Below are positions 49,647 through 58,394 of a stretch of 64,000 nucleotides of DNA, piece by piece. Under the pieces are notes generated by a model. That model had not been told where the DNA came from and made no database searches. It saw nothing but the letters and a program-made list of their open reading frames with translations. The stretch covers positions 12,049-76,048 of the forward strand of contig JBLNCA010000005.1 in NCBI GenBank assembly GCA_050260375.1. The letters run 5' to 3'. The position numbers and the translations under genes are program-made. Every line of letters starts with the position of its first letter. Within the stretch, counting starts at the first letter, position 1. This DNA comes from DTFZ01 sp050260375. GTDB taxonomy: Bacteria; Bacillota; Clostridia; Christensenellales; SZUA-584.

Positions 49647-51662
49647 TTATAGCCACTTCATTAATTTTGCATCGAGCTCTTTTAATTCGACCATTCTTTC
49701 TTTGAGCGTCCTGACTATCCTTTCCCTCTCTTCTTTTCCTTTCGGGTCGTACGCAACCCCTTCCCCTATGCGCAGCACACGGGTGTGCTTGCTCGCATAA
49801 ACCGGATAAAACGTGACGCATTTCTTTGCGGCCCTGTAATACATGCGCCCGATGCTCGCAAACCCCGAATAGAACTCGTTTATCCTGTCGCCGTAATTCT
49901 CCTCCGGATTCTCGGGAAACAGCAGTATGCTGTCGCCCGAGTTAAGGCACTCCACCGACAGCGCAAACGTCTTTAATACGTTTCTGGTTGCTCCCCTGTA
50001 AACGGGTATCGGGTCGAACGAATGCAGCCCCCATATTATAACGGGGCTGAGCGCTTTCGCGATGAACTTCTTTAAAAACACGGGCAGCCATTTTATTTTG
50101 CCGAACGTGCCGTCGTATATATGCTTTGTAATCTCGTTTTTGTCTATCATCTTGTTGAGTATCCACGGCCGTATGTCGTACGGCAAAAATACGACAGCCG
50201 CTATCGGCCCGTACACCTCGCCGTGATTGAACACGAACACGCCGGGCAGATCGTTTACGTGCTCTTTTCCCGTCACGGTATGGAACATTATGCCTTTCAA
50301 AAACGCGCGTATGATATACACGCCTATGCGCTTCTTGTACTTTTTGATAAGCACGTTCTTAAGCCGCTTTTCCATGTCGGGGTTCTGCTTGCCTTCCATA
50401 GTTATCTTCTGGTAAGCCTTAAGCCTTCTGCCGAATTTTTTCGTCAGCGGCTGCTTCAGCGAATATATAAGCGACATGAAAAGGAAGAACGTTGGTATTA
50501 CCGCGATACTGCTGCCTACATACGGAGCGTATTCTATATAATCGCCTACGTCCATCATATAAAACAGCGGGTTGGATATAATGACCAGAAGCACAATCAG
50601 AAATATCGCCTCGGACAGCAGTGAGGTCCACACCTCGAGCCGCGCGGTACGCTGACTCAAAGCGTTCTCGTCCACGTCCGGGTCTGCGAGCTTTAAAACC
50701 AGCAGTACGTCTTCTTTAAGCCCCAATGTCGCCGTCATCTGCAGCACGATTCCAAACAAAAGCAGAATAGTCTGCACCGATATTGCCAGCACGCCCTGGA
50801 ACCAGCTGTCGCGGAACACGTATACGGCGAATATCGAAACAGCCGTACCCAGCACGAACGCGGCGTTTTTGCCTATCTTCTGTATCAGCGGCGCGTTTAC
50901 CACCCTGTATGTCGCAATGTAAATGGAGGCAAACACCAGCGCGAGGCCTCCGAACACCACGTAAAAGTCCAGAAAAAAGTTGTGCGGTATAGAGAGCATT
51001 ATGAAAAGTATATATGTAAACGCAAATATGTTGAGCGCCGCGCCCGAAGTCATAACCATGCCGTCATAGAGCTTGGCGCTTCTCGCCTGAATGCTGCCCG
51101 CAGGCCTTGGGTATTCGTCCTCAAAGTCGCGGTATATATACTGGCGGAAGAAGTTAAAGGCCATTCCCAAAGCCATAGACGCCAGAACGAGAGTAAACGC
51201 CCCCAAGCCGGCGATAAGAGATATAAGCCCCACCGCCGCCGTGAACGCGAGCTCAATGGGGAGTATGGTTTTTGCAATATCCGCCTTTTTAAGCTCTTTG
51301 GTTTTTGCCTTACTGCGCAGCAGCATGTTCTCGGCCGCACGCTCCAAAAACGGTAGCGCTATTATGCCTATCGCGTAGGCCGTCTGCTGGTATCTGAACA
51401 GGAACGGGTAAAGCACTATGATATATACGGTGCAAATAACAAAGAATACTGCTATCGCCGTTTTGACAAAGCGGAGCCAGCGCGGGTCGGACGCCGTGCG
51501 CAGCGAAAACCCCAGTACCCTCGAAAACGCGGAAAGCGAAAAGAACAGCGCCGCCCCGTAGGTTATTGTCATTGAAAACCGCTGGGCTGCAAACATCGAA
51601 AAAAAACAGAAGTACACATAAACGACTTTATTGTACAACTGTTTTCTGTCAGGTATGTTCAT
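49647..51662 (-). CDS. polytopic membrane domain fused to PlsC-like acyltransferase
   Basis: A 671-residue fusion: roughly 420 residues of about twelve membrane helices, laid out like a major-facilitator transporter, then a cytosolic domain resembling 1-acyl-glycerol-3-phosphate acyltransferases (FVFNHGEVYGPIAAVVFLPYDIRPWILNKM... and LLFPENPEENYGD). The canonical H-x4-D catalytic motif reads NHGEVYGP, with Tyr/Gly where Asp is expected, so catalysis is doubtful or altered. LplT-Aas pairs for lysophospholipid repair have a comparable transporter-acyltransferase arrangement. It begins eight bases after the rho stop and may be co-transcribed with rho. Confidence 0.7.
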   Translation of the reverse strand: MNIPDRKQLYNKVVYVYFCFFSMFAAQRFSMTITYGAALFFSLSAFSRVLGFSLRTASDPRWLRFVKTAIAVFFVICTVYIIVLYPFLFRYQQTAYAIGIIALPFLERAAENMLLRSKAKTKELKKADIAKTILPIELAFTAAVGLISLIAGLGAFTLVLASMALGMAFNFFRQYIYRDFEDEYPRPAGSIQARSAKLYDGMVMTSGAALNIFAFTYILFIMLSIPHNFFLDFYVVFGGLALVFASIYIATYRVVNAPLIQKIGKNAAFVLGTAVSIFAVYVFRDSWFQGVLAISVQTILLLFGIVLQMTATLGLKEDVLLVLKLADPDVDENALSQRTARLEVWTSLLSEAIFLIVLLVIISNPLFYMMDVGDYIEYAPYVGSSIAVIPTFFLFMSLIYSLKQPLTKKFGRRLKAYQKITMEGKQNPDMEKRLKNVLIKKYKKRIGVYIIRAFLKGIMFHTVTGKEHVNDLPGVFVFNHGEVYGPIAAVVFLPYDIRPWILNKMIDKNEITKHIYDGTFGKIKWLPVFLKKFIAKALSPVIIWGLHSFDPIPVYRGATRNVLKTFALSVECLNSGDSILLFPENPEENYGDRINEFYSGFASIGRMYYRAAKKCVTFYPVYASKHTRVLRIGEGVAYDPKGKEERERIVRTLKERMVELKELDAKLMKWL

Positions 51663-51670
51663 TTACCTAA

Positions 51671-53176
51671 TTAAAACCTCTGTTTTGGCGCGAAATTATA
51701 CCCTTCCTTATCCCAGACGCTTATCCAGCTCTTAAGCCTCTCAAAGAATTCCATGTTCGTCGCAGTCTTCGCGAGCATGGATATAAGCTGTTCCGTAACG
51801 TCGGCGGTGTTGCCGTTTGCCATCACCTTTCTTATCGTCCAGATGCCGTCCAGCTCTTTCTTCGAAAGCAGCAGCTCTTCGCGCCTCGTGCTCGACTTGT
51901 TGAGGTCGATAGCGGGGAATATGCGCTTCTCGGACAGGCGGCGGTCGAGGTGTATCTCCATGTTGCCCGTGCCCTTGAACTCCTCGTAAATTATCTCGTC
52001 CATCCTCGATCCGGTGTCTACCAGCGCGGTGGCTATTATCGTAAGGCTTCCGCCGAACTCTATGTTCCTCGCGGCTCCGAAGAAGCGTTTCGGCTTATAA
52101 AGCGAGCCCGGGTCAAGGCCGCCCGAGAGCGTCCTTCCAGTTGGCGGTATGATGAGGTTGTAGGCCCTTGCGAGCCTCGTAATGCTGTCGAGCAACACGA
52201 CGACGTCCTTGCCCTGCTCGACAAGGCGTTTTGCCCTCTCTATTACCATTTCGGAAACTCTGGTATGGTTTTCCGGCTTCTCGTCAAAAGTGGAATACAC
52301 GACTTCGCCCGACGTGGAGCGCTGCATGTCGGTAACCTCTTCCGGCCGCTCGTCAATCAGCAGCACTATAAGGTGCACATCGGGGTAATTCGCGGTTATG
52401 CTGTTGGCTATCTTTTTAAGCAATATCGTCTTGCCGGCCTTGGGCGGGGAGACCACTAGCCCCCTTTGCCCCTTGCCTATAGGCGCTATTATGTCGATAA
52501 GGCGTATAGCGAGGTCTTTCGAAGAGTCGGGGCGCTCCAGCGTGAACCTCTTTTCCGGGTGTATAGGCGTCAGTTCCTCAAACGGCCTTCTTTTCAGGCA
52601 CTTATCCACCGAATCGTCGTTTACCTGCTCTATATAGAGAAGGGCGTTGAGCTTTTCGGCCTCTTTTGCCGGCCGCGTCTTGCCCTTTATTTTGTCTCCA
52701 GTCTTTAAGTTGAACTTTCTAATCTGCGCCATAGAGACGTATACGTCCTTGTTGCCGGGCAGATAGTTTTCGCTGCGCAGGAATCCGTACCCTTCGGGCA
52801 GCACTTCGAGTATTCCCATGGCGTCGCCGCAGTCGCCTTTGTTAAGCAGCTCGTTGACTGCGTCGTTGCCCAAAACGTACTCTATTATCTTCTTGTCCTC
52901 GCCCTTTTGCTCCCTTTCCGGCTCCTCATAGTCCTCATTGGACTCGTATTCTTCGGCTTCTTCCTCCTCGCGCTGCTCGATTATATCCTGCTGATATGCC
53001 GGTATGTTCGACCCCTCTTCCTCTTCTTCCTGACGCATGCGCGCCTTCCTGTCAAGGTCGTAAAGCATGTCAAGAAGCTCGCCTTTTCTATATTTTGTGA
53101 CAGATTTAATGCCGGCCATCTTTGCGATTTCACGCAAATCCATAAGGCTTTTTTCTTTCAACAAACTGATATCCAA
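51671..53176 (-). CDS. rho: transcription termination factor Rho
   Basis: Rho is the hexameric RNA helicase that ends transcription at Rho-dependent sites. The 501-residue product has the Rho N-terminal helical domain (LLKEKSLMDLREIAKMAGIKSVTKYRKGELLDML), a highly acidic linker at about residues 50-97 rich in Glu, the cold-shock-like RNA-binding domain (EGYGFLRSENYLPGNKDVYVSMAQIRKFNLKTGD), Walker A SPPKAGKTILLKKIA and the Q/R-loop region (RLARAYN). Start is TTG 53176 with AAGGAG upstream. The acidic insert is an enlarged linker relative to short Rho proteins. Confidence 0.96.
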   Translation of the reverse strand: MDISLLKEKSLMDLREIAKMAGIKSVTKYRKGELLDMLYDLDRKARMRQEEEEEGSNIPAYQQDIIEQREEEEAEEYESNEDYEEPEREQKGEDKKIIEYVLGNDAVNELLNKGDCGDAMGILEVLPEGYGFLRSENYLPGNKDVYVSMAQIRKFNLKTGDKIKGKTRPAKEAEKLNALLYIEQVNDDSVDKCLKRRPFEELTPIHPEKRFTLERPDSSKDLAIRLIDIIAPIGKGQRGLVVSPPKAGKTILLKKIANSITANYPDVHLIVLLIDERPEEVTDMQRSTSGEVVYSTFDEKPENHTRVSEMVIERAKRLVEQGKDVVVLLDSITRLARAYNLIIPPTGRTLSGGLDPGSLYKPKRFFGAARNIEFGGSLTIIATALVDTGSRMDEIIYEEFKGTGNMEIHLDRRLSEKRIFPAIDLNKSSTRREELLLSKKELDGIWTIRKVMANGNTADVTEQLISMLAKTATNMEFFERLKSWISVWDKEGYNFAPKQRF

Positions 53177-53404
53177 TTGAACTATCTCTCCTTAAAGTTA
53201 TATAAATATATAAATTTGAACTCTTTTGAACAATAAAAACGCTTTCCAGTATATTTAAGCAGATCAGGGAAAAACGCACTTAAAGAAATTCCGCCATAGA
53301 CTTAAGTAATTATATAATCTGCTCAATACTGTTGTCAATACTTTAAGTCCGTCTAATATAATATTACCCATTAAAAATTAAATTAGACTTTTTTGAAAAT
53401 AATG

Positions 53405-53432
53405 TTTCAATTTTTTTGGTTGGTGGTATAAT
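53405..53432 (+). promoter_or_regulatory. promoter of the riboswitch transcript
   Basis: TTTCAA (53405-53410), 16 bases, TATAAT (53427-53432), 25 bases before the aptamer. Confidence 0.55.
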
Positions 53433-53454
53433 ATTAACGAGTAAAAAGCTTTTA

Positions 53455-53550
53455 TAGCGATAACGGCAAACCCGGCGAAAACCGGGGGCGCAAAGCTAAG
53501 GGGTCTAAATCCGGCGCATTAGCAGGACAGGACAGCCCGGCTGCCGAACA
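53455..53550 (+). promoter_or_regulatory. cyclic di-GMP-I (GEMM) riboswitch
   Basis: Conserved GEMM-I elements are present in order: GGCAAACC, GAAA tetraloop, GGGCGCAAAGC, the receptor stem with TCTAAATCCGG, AGCAGGACAGGACAGC and the closing GCTGCCGA. The P1 stem is flanked downstream by a T-rich stretch (GTTTTTATTTT), which could act as terminator when the ligand is bound. No convincing gene follows before a strong terminator. Confidence 0.9.
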
Positions 53551-53740
53551 TAGAAGTTTTTATTTTGCGCCTAAGCCCTGATCCGCAGGGTTTATATAAA
53601 GGGGATGCAGTTTGCAGCACCATTTACACCAAAGCTGCCACCCAGATTCACACTAAAAATCGCAATATGGTTTAAACCAACATACGAATGTTACTTGAAG
53701 AATAAACCATCCCCTGCATATAAGTTTTATGCCGAAAAGG
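53551..53740 (+). other. riboswitch downstream region without a clear gene
   Basis: It holds the hairpin AAGCCCTG-ATCCG-CAGGGTTT (about 53573-53592), the ribosome-site-like AAAGGGG (53598-53604) and only short or doubtful frames (a 14-codon TTG frame, and a frame from ATG 53605 that runs through the terminator). It may encode a very short peptide or be a regulatory RNA. Confidence 0.4.
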
Positions 53741-53782
53741 CGGAGGAAGCCACAGCTAACGCTGTGGTTTTCCTCTTTTCCC
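53741..53782 (+). terminator. strong terminator downstream of the riboswitch
   Basis: Stem GAGGAA-G-CCACAGC / GCTGTGG-TT-TTCCTC with TAAC loop, followed by TTTT. It ends the riboswitch transcript before the zinc-ribbon gene. Confidence 0.8.
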
Positions 53783-53893
53783 GCAAACTCCTTTATTTCC
53801 GTAAACTTGAGGCTTTACTGATAAATATTGCTTTTAGCTGGCAACATGTGTATAGTAATGTTATTAAAATCATGTATTGCAGGGAGGTTCGTT

Positions 53894-54190
53894 ATGGCTG
53901 AGGATATCATAAACGGTATTTATACAATGGGTCTTGATACGACGACAATAATAGTTATATGCGCTTTTGCCGCAGTGATGCTGCTGTTGGCAGTTCTCGC
54001 TATAGTAGCTCTGTTTCGTCAGAAAGCCGCTTTGGCGAAAATAAACGATACGCTCATGCGCATGGCCGCTCCCGTAGCGCCCGCCGCGCCCGCGTATATG
54101 CCGCCGCCCGCGCCCAACGCCTGCCAAAAGTGCGGTGCACCGTACACTCCGGGTTCGGCGTTCTGCCAGAACTGCGGCTCGGCATTATAA
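53894..54190 (+). CDS. membrane-anchored zinc-ribbon protein
   Basis: A 98-residue protein with one membrane helix at about residues 18-41, a Pro/Ala-rich linker and a C-terminal zinc ribbon (CQKCGAPYTPGSAFCQNCGSAL, two CxxC knuckles). Such proteins are common in Firmicutes and have no assigned role. ATG 53894 follows AGGGAGG; a likely promoter TTGCTT-17-TATAGT sits about 40 bases upstream, downstream of the riboswitch terminator, so the gene is probably not under the riboswitch. A terminator follows. Confidence 0.72.
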   Translation: MAEDIINGIYTMGLDTTTIIVICAFAAVMLLLAVLAIVALFRQKAALAKINDTLMRMAAPVAPAAPAYMPPPAPNACQKCGAPYTPGSAFCQNCGSAL

Positions 54191-54209
54191 TTTTACATGC
54201 AACAAATAG

Positions 54210-54238
54210 CTCCCGGCTTGTTTGTCGGGAGTTTTTTT
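54210..54238 (+). terminator. terminator of the zinc-ribbon gene
   Basis: CTCCCG / CGGGAG stem followed by seven T residues. Confidence 0.85.
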
Positions 54239-54259
54239 GTTACGGGTCTAAAGGTCGTA

Positions 54260-54275
54260 CTTTTTGGGGTGTGTA
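54260..54275 (-). repeat. TACACACCCCAWAAAG motif, inverted copy
   Basis: Minus strand reads TACACACCCCAAAAAG, identical to the 27085-27100 copy. Confidence 0.6.
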
Positions 54276-54291
54276 TGTTTTACCGCGCCCG

Positions 54292-54630
54292 TTATTTCGG
54301 CCTGTATGTATTGCAGTTGCATACGTTGGAGTCGTGCGGGTCGTCTATCTCTACGCCCCGCGCCTTGCAGCGAAACGCCTTGTTGTAAACGCAAGTGGCC
54401 GCCGTGCAGGAAATGCGCGGCGCGTCAATATCCGCGCCGAACTCAGTATCCTGCGCGCTTTCCCCAATGTGCGGCATCTTGCCGGCCTGGTCCGCCACAA
54501 ATGAATCTCCCCGCGTGTACGTATCGCAGTACGTATCCTGCCGTGTGTAATTTACCTGTATAACGTTGGCGCTGCACCTGCGGCTGTCGTTGTATATGCA
54601 ATCCGCAGCCTCGCAAACGAGTGTCTGCAT
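54292..54630 (-). CDS. DUF1540 family cysteine-rich protein (two domains)
   Basis: A 112-residue protein with two DUF1540 units, CEAADCIYNDSRRCSANVIQV...CDTY and CTAATCVYNKAFRCKARGVEI...CNCNTY, each with four or more conserved cysteines that probably bind a metal. The family is widespread in Clostridia; function unknown. ATG 54630 follows GGGAG. It is a single gene, convergent with the zinc-ribbon gene and divergent from xpt. Confidence 0.85.
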   Translation of the reverse strand: MQTLVCEAADCIYNDSRRCSANVIQVNYTRQDTYCDTYTRGDSFVADQAGKMPHIGESAQDTEFGADIDAPRISCTAATCVYNKAFRCKARGVEIDDPHDSNVCNCNTYRPK

Positions 54631-54724
54631 GCCTTTTGCTCCCTTTTTGTTTTAGTATGTCCTTAAAACGCGGAATATTTCCGAACAAAATGACAAAACA
54701 ACAGAACTAATTTCGTGTTTATTC

Positions 54725-54753
54725 TTCCAAAGATCAGTCGCTGCGGTTATAAT
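54725..54753 (+). promoter_or_regulatory. xpt promoter
   Basis: TTCCAA (54725-54730), 17 bases, TATAAT (54748-54753). The leader is about 30 bases, too short for a purine riboswitch. Confidence 0.7.
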
Positions 54754-54785
54754 AGTACAAATACATGTCGAATGAGGATTCTTTA

Positions 54786-55358
54786 ATGGAGCTTTTGAAA
54801 GAACGCATTTTAAGGGACGGCAGAGTTAAGGACGGCCACATTATAAAAGTGGACAGCTTTATAAACCACCAGGTTGATATTGAGCTTTTAGGAGAGATAG
54901 GCAAGGAGTTCAAGCGGCTGTTCGGCGATGAAAACATTACGAAAATAATCACCATTGAAGCGAGCGGCATAGCTATAGCCTGCATAACCGCTCAGCATTT
55001 CGGCGTGCCTATAGTTTTTGCAAAAAAATCCGAAAGCAAGAATATAGACGGCGACGTTTACACTACAACGGTTACCAGCTATACCCGCGGCAAAGATTAT
55101 ACCGTCATTCTTGAAAAGCGTTTTTTGGGCCCCGACGACAGGATATTGATAATTGACGATATACTTGCCACCGGCAAAGCGCAATTAGGGCTTCTTGACA
55201 TCAGCGCTCAGGCTGGCGCCACAGTCGCCGGCATAGGCGTGGTAATTGAAAAGGGTTTCCAAGGCGGAGGCGACAAGCTCCGCAAAGCCGGGTATAACCT
55301 TAAAAGCCTCGCTATTATAGAAAGCATGGACAATCAAACGGTGGTGTTTCGCGAATAA
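54786..55358 (+). CDS. xpt: xanthine phosphoribosyltransferase
   Basis: Xpt salvages xanthine to XMP using PRPP. The 190-residue product has the N-terminal MELLKERILRDGRVKDGHIIKVDSFINHQVD, ASGIAIACITAQHFGVPIVFAKK and the PRPP-binding motif ILIIDDILATGKAQ near residue 123. ATG 54786 follows GAGG and matches the family start; an upstream ATG at 54765 lacks spacing support. In Bacillus xpt is controlled by a purine riboswitch, which is absent here. Confidence 0.95.
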   Translation: MELLKERILRDGRVKDGHIIKVDSFINHQVDIELLGEIGKEFKRLFGDENITKIITIEASGIAIACITAQHFGVPIVFAKKSESKNIDGDVYTTTVTSYTRGKDYTVILEKRFLGPDDRILIIDDILATGKAQLGLLDISAQAGATVAGIGVVIEKGFQGGGDKLRKAGYNLKSLAIIESMDNQTVVFRE

Positions 55359-55484
55359 GCGCCATGCATTTTGCTAAACTTACTTATATACGTAAACTCC
55401 GCCGCGCGCGTCAGCGTAAAAACCGTGTCGGCCCGTATTTGAATAATCCGGCTTGTTTAAACTGCACCTTGGTAGTATAATTGA

Positions 55485-55622
55485 TACCTGCATTTGCAGA
55501 TTAAAAACCCACATGAGGCGCAAGAGCTGGGAACAGGCTTTCTGCATCAGGAAATAGCACTCTGCCCTCACGTAACGGTTGCCGAAAACATATTCATGTC
55601 GGCAGAAAGCGCAGTTCGTTGA
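55485..55622 (+). pseudogene. fragment of a sugar ABC transporter ATPase (RbsA/MglA type)
   Basis: A frame reading KNPHEAQELGTGFLHQEIALCPHVTVAENIFMSAES matches the Q-loop region of sugar-import ATPases. Nothing of the Walker A part before it or of the signature and Walker B parts after it remains; it runs directly into permease sequence. It is clearly a deletion remnant. Confidence 0.75.
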
Positions 55623-56466
55623 AAAGCTGAGGAACTTCAGCGAGCTGAATCTGATTATCATAATAGCCGTTATATTTATAATCATGTCGTTTGCGTCTCC
55701 CCACTTTCTTACATGGCCCAATATCGAGGCTGTGCTGCTTTCGTTTACAACCAACGGCATAGTGGTATCGGCATGACTGTAATGCTCATTATAGGCGGCA
55801 TCGATGTTTCGGTTGGCTATACGATGTGCCTTGCAATGTGCATATCTGGCGCGCTGTTTCTTGAAGGGTGGAATCCCTGGCTAGCAAGCCTTGTGGGGTT
55901 TGCGACGACGTCGGTGATCGGCCTGATTATCGGCTTCTTCGTAACAAAAGTAAAGCTAGTTTATGGGCGTCGGAAAGATATTCGGCATACCTTTTGTTAT
56001 TATACTGTTCTTCATAATAGTTGTAATATGCGATTTTCTCATCAGAAGGTCCACTCTTATAAGGAGAGTGTTTTATGTAGGCAGCAACGAAAAAGCCGCA
56101 ATGTTTTCCGGTATAAACGTGGACAAAGTGAAGATACTCGTCGCAGTTCTTTGCTCGAGCCTTGCGGGGCTTGCTGGCGTCATTTACATGGCAAGGTTTA
56201 CTTCCGCAACGCCGACATTCGGACAGGGCCTTGAAATGACGGCTATTTCGGCGGCTGTTATCGGGGGCGCGAGCCTTACGGGCGGAAAAGGCACCGTTTT
56301 AGGAGCGGTGCTTGGCATTACGCTGCTTCAGCTCGTTACAAGCTCGATGATACTTTTAAATATCAACCCATACTGGCAGACATTCATTATCGGGCTGATA
56401 CTTCTTACCGCTATATCGCTTGACAGTTTGGGACAGATGCGGAAGGCAAAGAAATACAGCATATAA
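55623..56466 (+). pseudogene. decayed sugar ABC transporter permease (RbsC type)
   Basis: Permease homology is spread over shifting frames: RNFSELNLIIIIAVIFIIMSFASPHFLTWPNIEAVL...GIVVSA then stop, GMTVMLIIGGIDVSVGYTMCLAMCISGALFLEGW...FFVTKVKL in the next frame, and from 55963 back in the first frame GKIFGIPFVIILF...RRVFYVGSNEKAAMFSGI to AKKYSI. A block of roughly 50 residues between VTKVKL and GKIFGIPF is missing. At least one frameshift and one deletion make it non-functional; the last segment (167 codons) is intact. Confidence 0.82.
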
Positions 56467-56740
56467 ACGCATAGGTGCATGCATAAGTTTAGGGAGCTAA
56501 TCGAACTCAACTTGTATTGATTACAAATACAGCAAAAACACAGTCATGGGCGGCCAATCGGTCGCCCTTGATATTTGAGCGGCTGTTTCCGCCGATACCC
56601 TCTAAGGGCGAAAAGCCCCGCCATTCGGCCTGTCCGCCATAATAAATTATTCTATCTTATAATTTCTCGAGCTTATTTGGAATAAGGAATTCACCCATCA
56701 GCGCATTTTTAAATCAGTTAAGGCCGCTTTCAATTTCGGC
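56467..56740. other. intergenic region with hairpins
   Basis: It contains a GGGCGGCC-AATC-GGTCGCCC hairpin at about 56548-56567 and no recognisable gene. The peroxiredoxin stop lies at its right edge. Confidence 0.4.
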
Positions 56741-57469
56741 TTATAGGTCCCTGTAACACAAATACCAGTCCACACAGTTTTCCCCGCTTTTCATCCTTTC
56801 TTTTGCTTCGGCAAGCGTCTTTGCGACCGGTATTATTGTGGGACAACCCGGCTGCCAGTTAGCCGGCGTCGCCACCTTCTCCGCATCCGTCGTCTGCAGC
56901 GCGTCGAGCAGCCGAAGTATCTCCGCTATGTTCCTGCCGTTCGTAAGCGGGTATACGAGCTTTGCGCGTATTATGCCATCAGGGTCGATAAAGAATACGT
57001 TGCGAACCGTCTCCGTCGAGCTCACCCCCGGCTGTATCATACCGTACAGCCTCGCTATCGACATATCCCGGTCGGCGATTATAGGGAACGGTATTTCCAC
57101 TCCCGTTGTTCTGTATATATTTATTATCCAGGCTATATGCGACGGGTTCGAGTCTATCGAGAGCCCCAAAAGCTCGGTGTTCCTGTCGCGAAAGTCCTCA
57201 TACCTCTCGGCGAACGCTATGAATTCCGTAGTGCAGACAGGCGTAAAATCTCCCGGATGGGAAAACATTATGAGCCACTTGCCGCGATAGTCTGACAGGC
57301 TCTTTACGCCGTCCGTAGTCACCGCCGTAAATTCCGGCGCTTTTTCGCCCAGCCCCGGAGACACGGCGCACTCCATATGCTGCATATGCCCTGGGTGCTC
57401 ACTGCGGCTGGCCGTTTCGCTGCTTTTTCTGTCCGAAATCTGTTTAATAATATTATCCAATATGTTCAC
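56741..57469 (-). CDS. peroxiredoxin (AhpC/TSA, Prx6-like)
   Basis: A thiol peroxidase reducing hydrogen peroxide and organic peroxides. Core motifs are APEFTAVTTDG, the peroxidatic-Cys motif HPGDFTPVCTTEF, GLSIDSNPSHIAWI and PTNGRNIAEILRLLDALQ typical of the Prx6 group. Additional cysteines near the C terminus (GCP and ENCVDWYLC) may resolve the sulfenate. As listed it begins with GTG 57469 and is 242 residues; a shorter start at an internal ATG (HMECAV) would give about 211. It is a single gene. Confidence 0.88.
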   Translation of the reverse strand: MNILDNIIKQISDRKSSETASRSEHPGHMQHMECAVSPGLGEKAPEFTAVTTDGVKSLSDYRGKWLIMFSHPGDFTPVCTTEFIAFAERYEDFRDRNTELLGLSIDSNPSHIAWIINIYRTTGVEIPFPIIADRDMSIARLYGMIQPGVSSTETVRNVFFIDPDGIIRAKLVYPLTNGRNIAEILRLLDALQTTDAEKVATPANWQPGCPTIIPVAKTLAEAKERMKSGENCVDWYLCYRDL

Positions 57470-57694
57470 TTCCCAGATATATTCTTTTATTTAATGTATT
57501 CCCTCCGCTATAAGTATGTTACATACCGCATTTCGGGGTTATATTAAAAGGGTTAATTAGCATAATGAAATACTCTATGATAAACAAGAAAAGAGCCCTC
57601 CCGCAAGGGACGGCTCATTGGCGCTCTTAATATTAATAAACCTTAAAAGCCAATGTTTATAAAGCAACTGGGCGCTTTGCCCTGCCTAAAATTA

Positions 57695-58219
57695 TTATTT
57701 TTCGCCCTGTGTATCAGGCGGCGCAGCGGAGCCTGCCTTATACACGGCCGGCTTCCTCATTGACCTTGCAATGCCTGCAAAAATCAGCCCCGCTACAGAT
57801 ACGGCGATCATTATCCAAAAAGGCGTTCCCATTCCGGTTATCGTATCGGCCAGCGATCGATCGTAATTTTCAAACCCGGATACCGAATACGCTCCCGCCA
57901 GTACCAGTATCACCAAAAGCGCAATGGTTGTATAGCACAATGAGACGAAATTGCTCCGTACGGCGCGCTTGTTCCCGGCAATAAAGCAAATAACGCAGAC
58001 AATCGCAAGCAAAGGAATAATGTAAAGCAGAAGAAACGTATACGCCGTCCAAGCGTACTGGGAAGACTCCATCATTTCTCTCATCATCGGGAATATGCCG
58101 GCACAGGAAACCGCCTTGCTTAAAAAGCCAAAACCCGGCAGAAAGAAAAGAGCAATCAGCCCTGCTGCGGCGATAAACTCAACGGTTACTTCAAAGTCGA
58201 TACCACGGTCTTTATTCAT
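57695..58219 (-). CDS. four-helix membrane protein, unknown
   Basis: A 174-residue protein with four predicted membrane helices (about residues 14-36, 57-81, 92-113, 131-150) and a polar C-terminal tail. No family recognised. ATG 58219 follows CAGGAGAA. It is flanked on both sides by non-coding gaps, and has no operon partner. Confidence 0.65.
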   Translation of the reverse strand: MNKDRGIDFEVTVEFIAAAGLIALFFLPGFGFLSKAVSCAGIFPMMREMMESSQYAWTAYTFLLLYIIPLLAIVCVICFIAGNKRAVRSNFVSLCYTTIALLVILVLAGAYSVSGFENYDRSLADTITGMGTPFWIMIAVSVAGLIFAGIARSMRKPAVYKAGSAAPPDTQGEK

Positions 58220-58394
58220 ATTGCTTCTCCTGACTTAATGGATTGCAGGGCCGAACCTGCCGGTGTAAACAATCAAAATGATACATAATGACTATAATTA
58301 TAACATATAGAAAAATACATTTGCTGTCAAGATATACCGGAATATAAAGTCTGCTGTTATAGCGGCATACTGCGGCCGCAGGGTTTGTAAACTG

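Noticed and set aside
53605..53901. 98-codon plus-strand frame after the riboswitch
   Set aside because: It runs through the strong terminator at 53741-53782 and into the next gene's ribosome site, and its composition is not protein-like.
54631..54785. Purine riboswitch upstream of xpt
   Set aside because: The promoter lies about 30 bases before the start codon and none of the aptamer's conserved segments is present.
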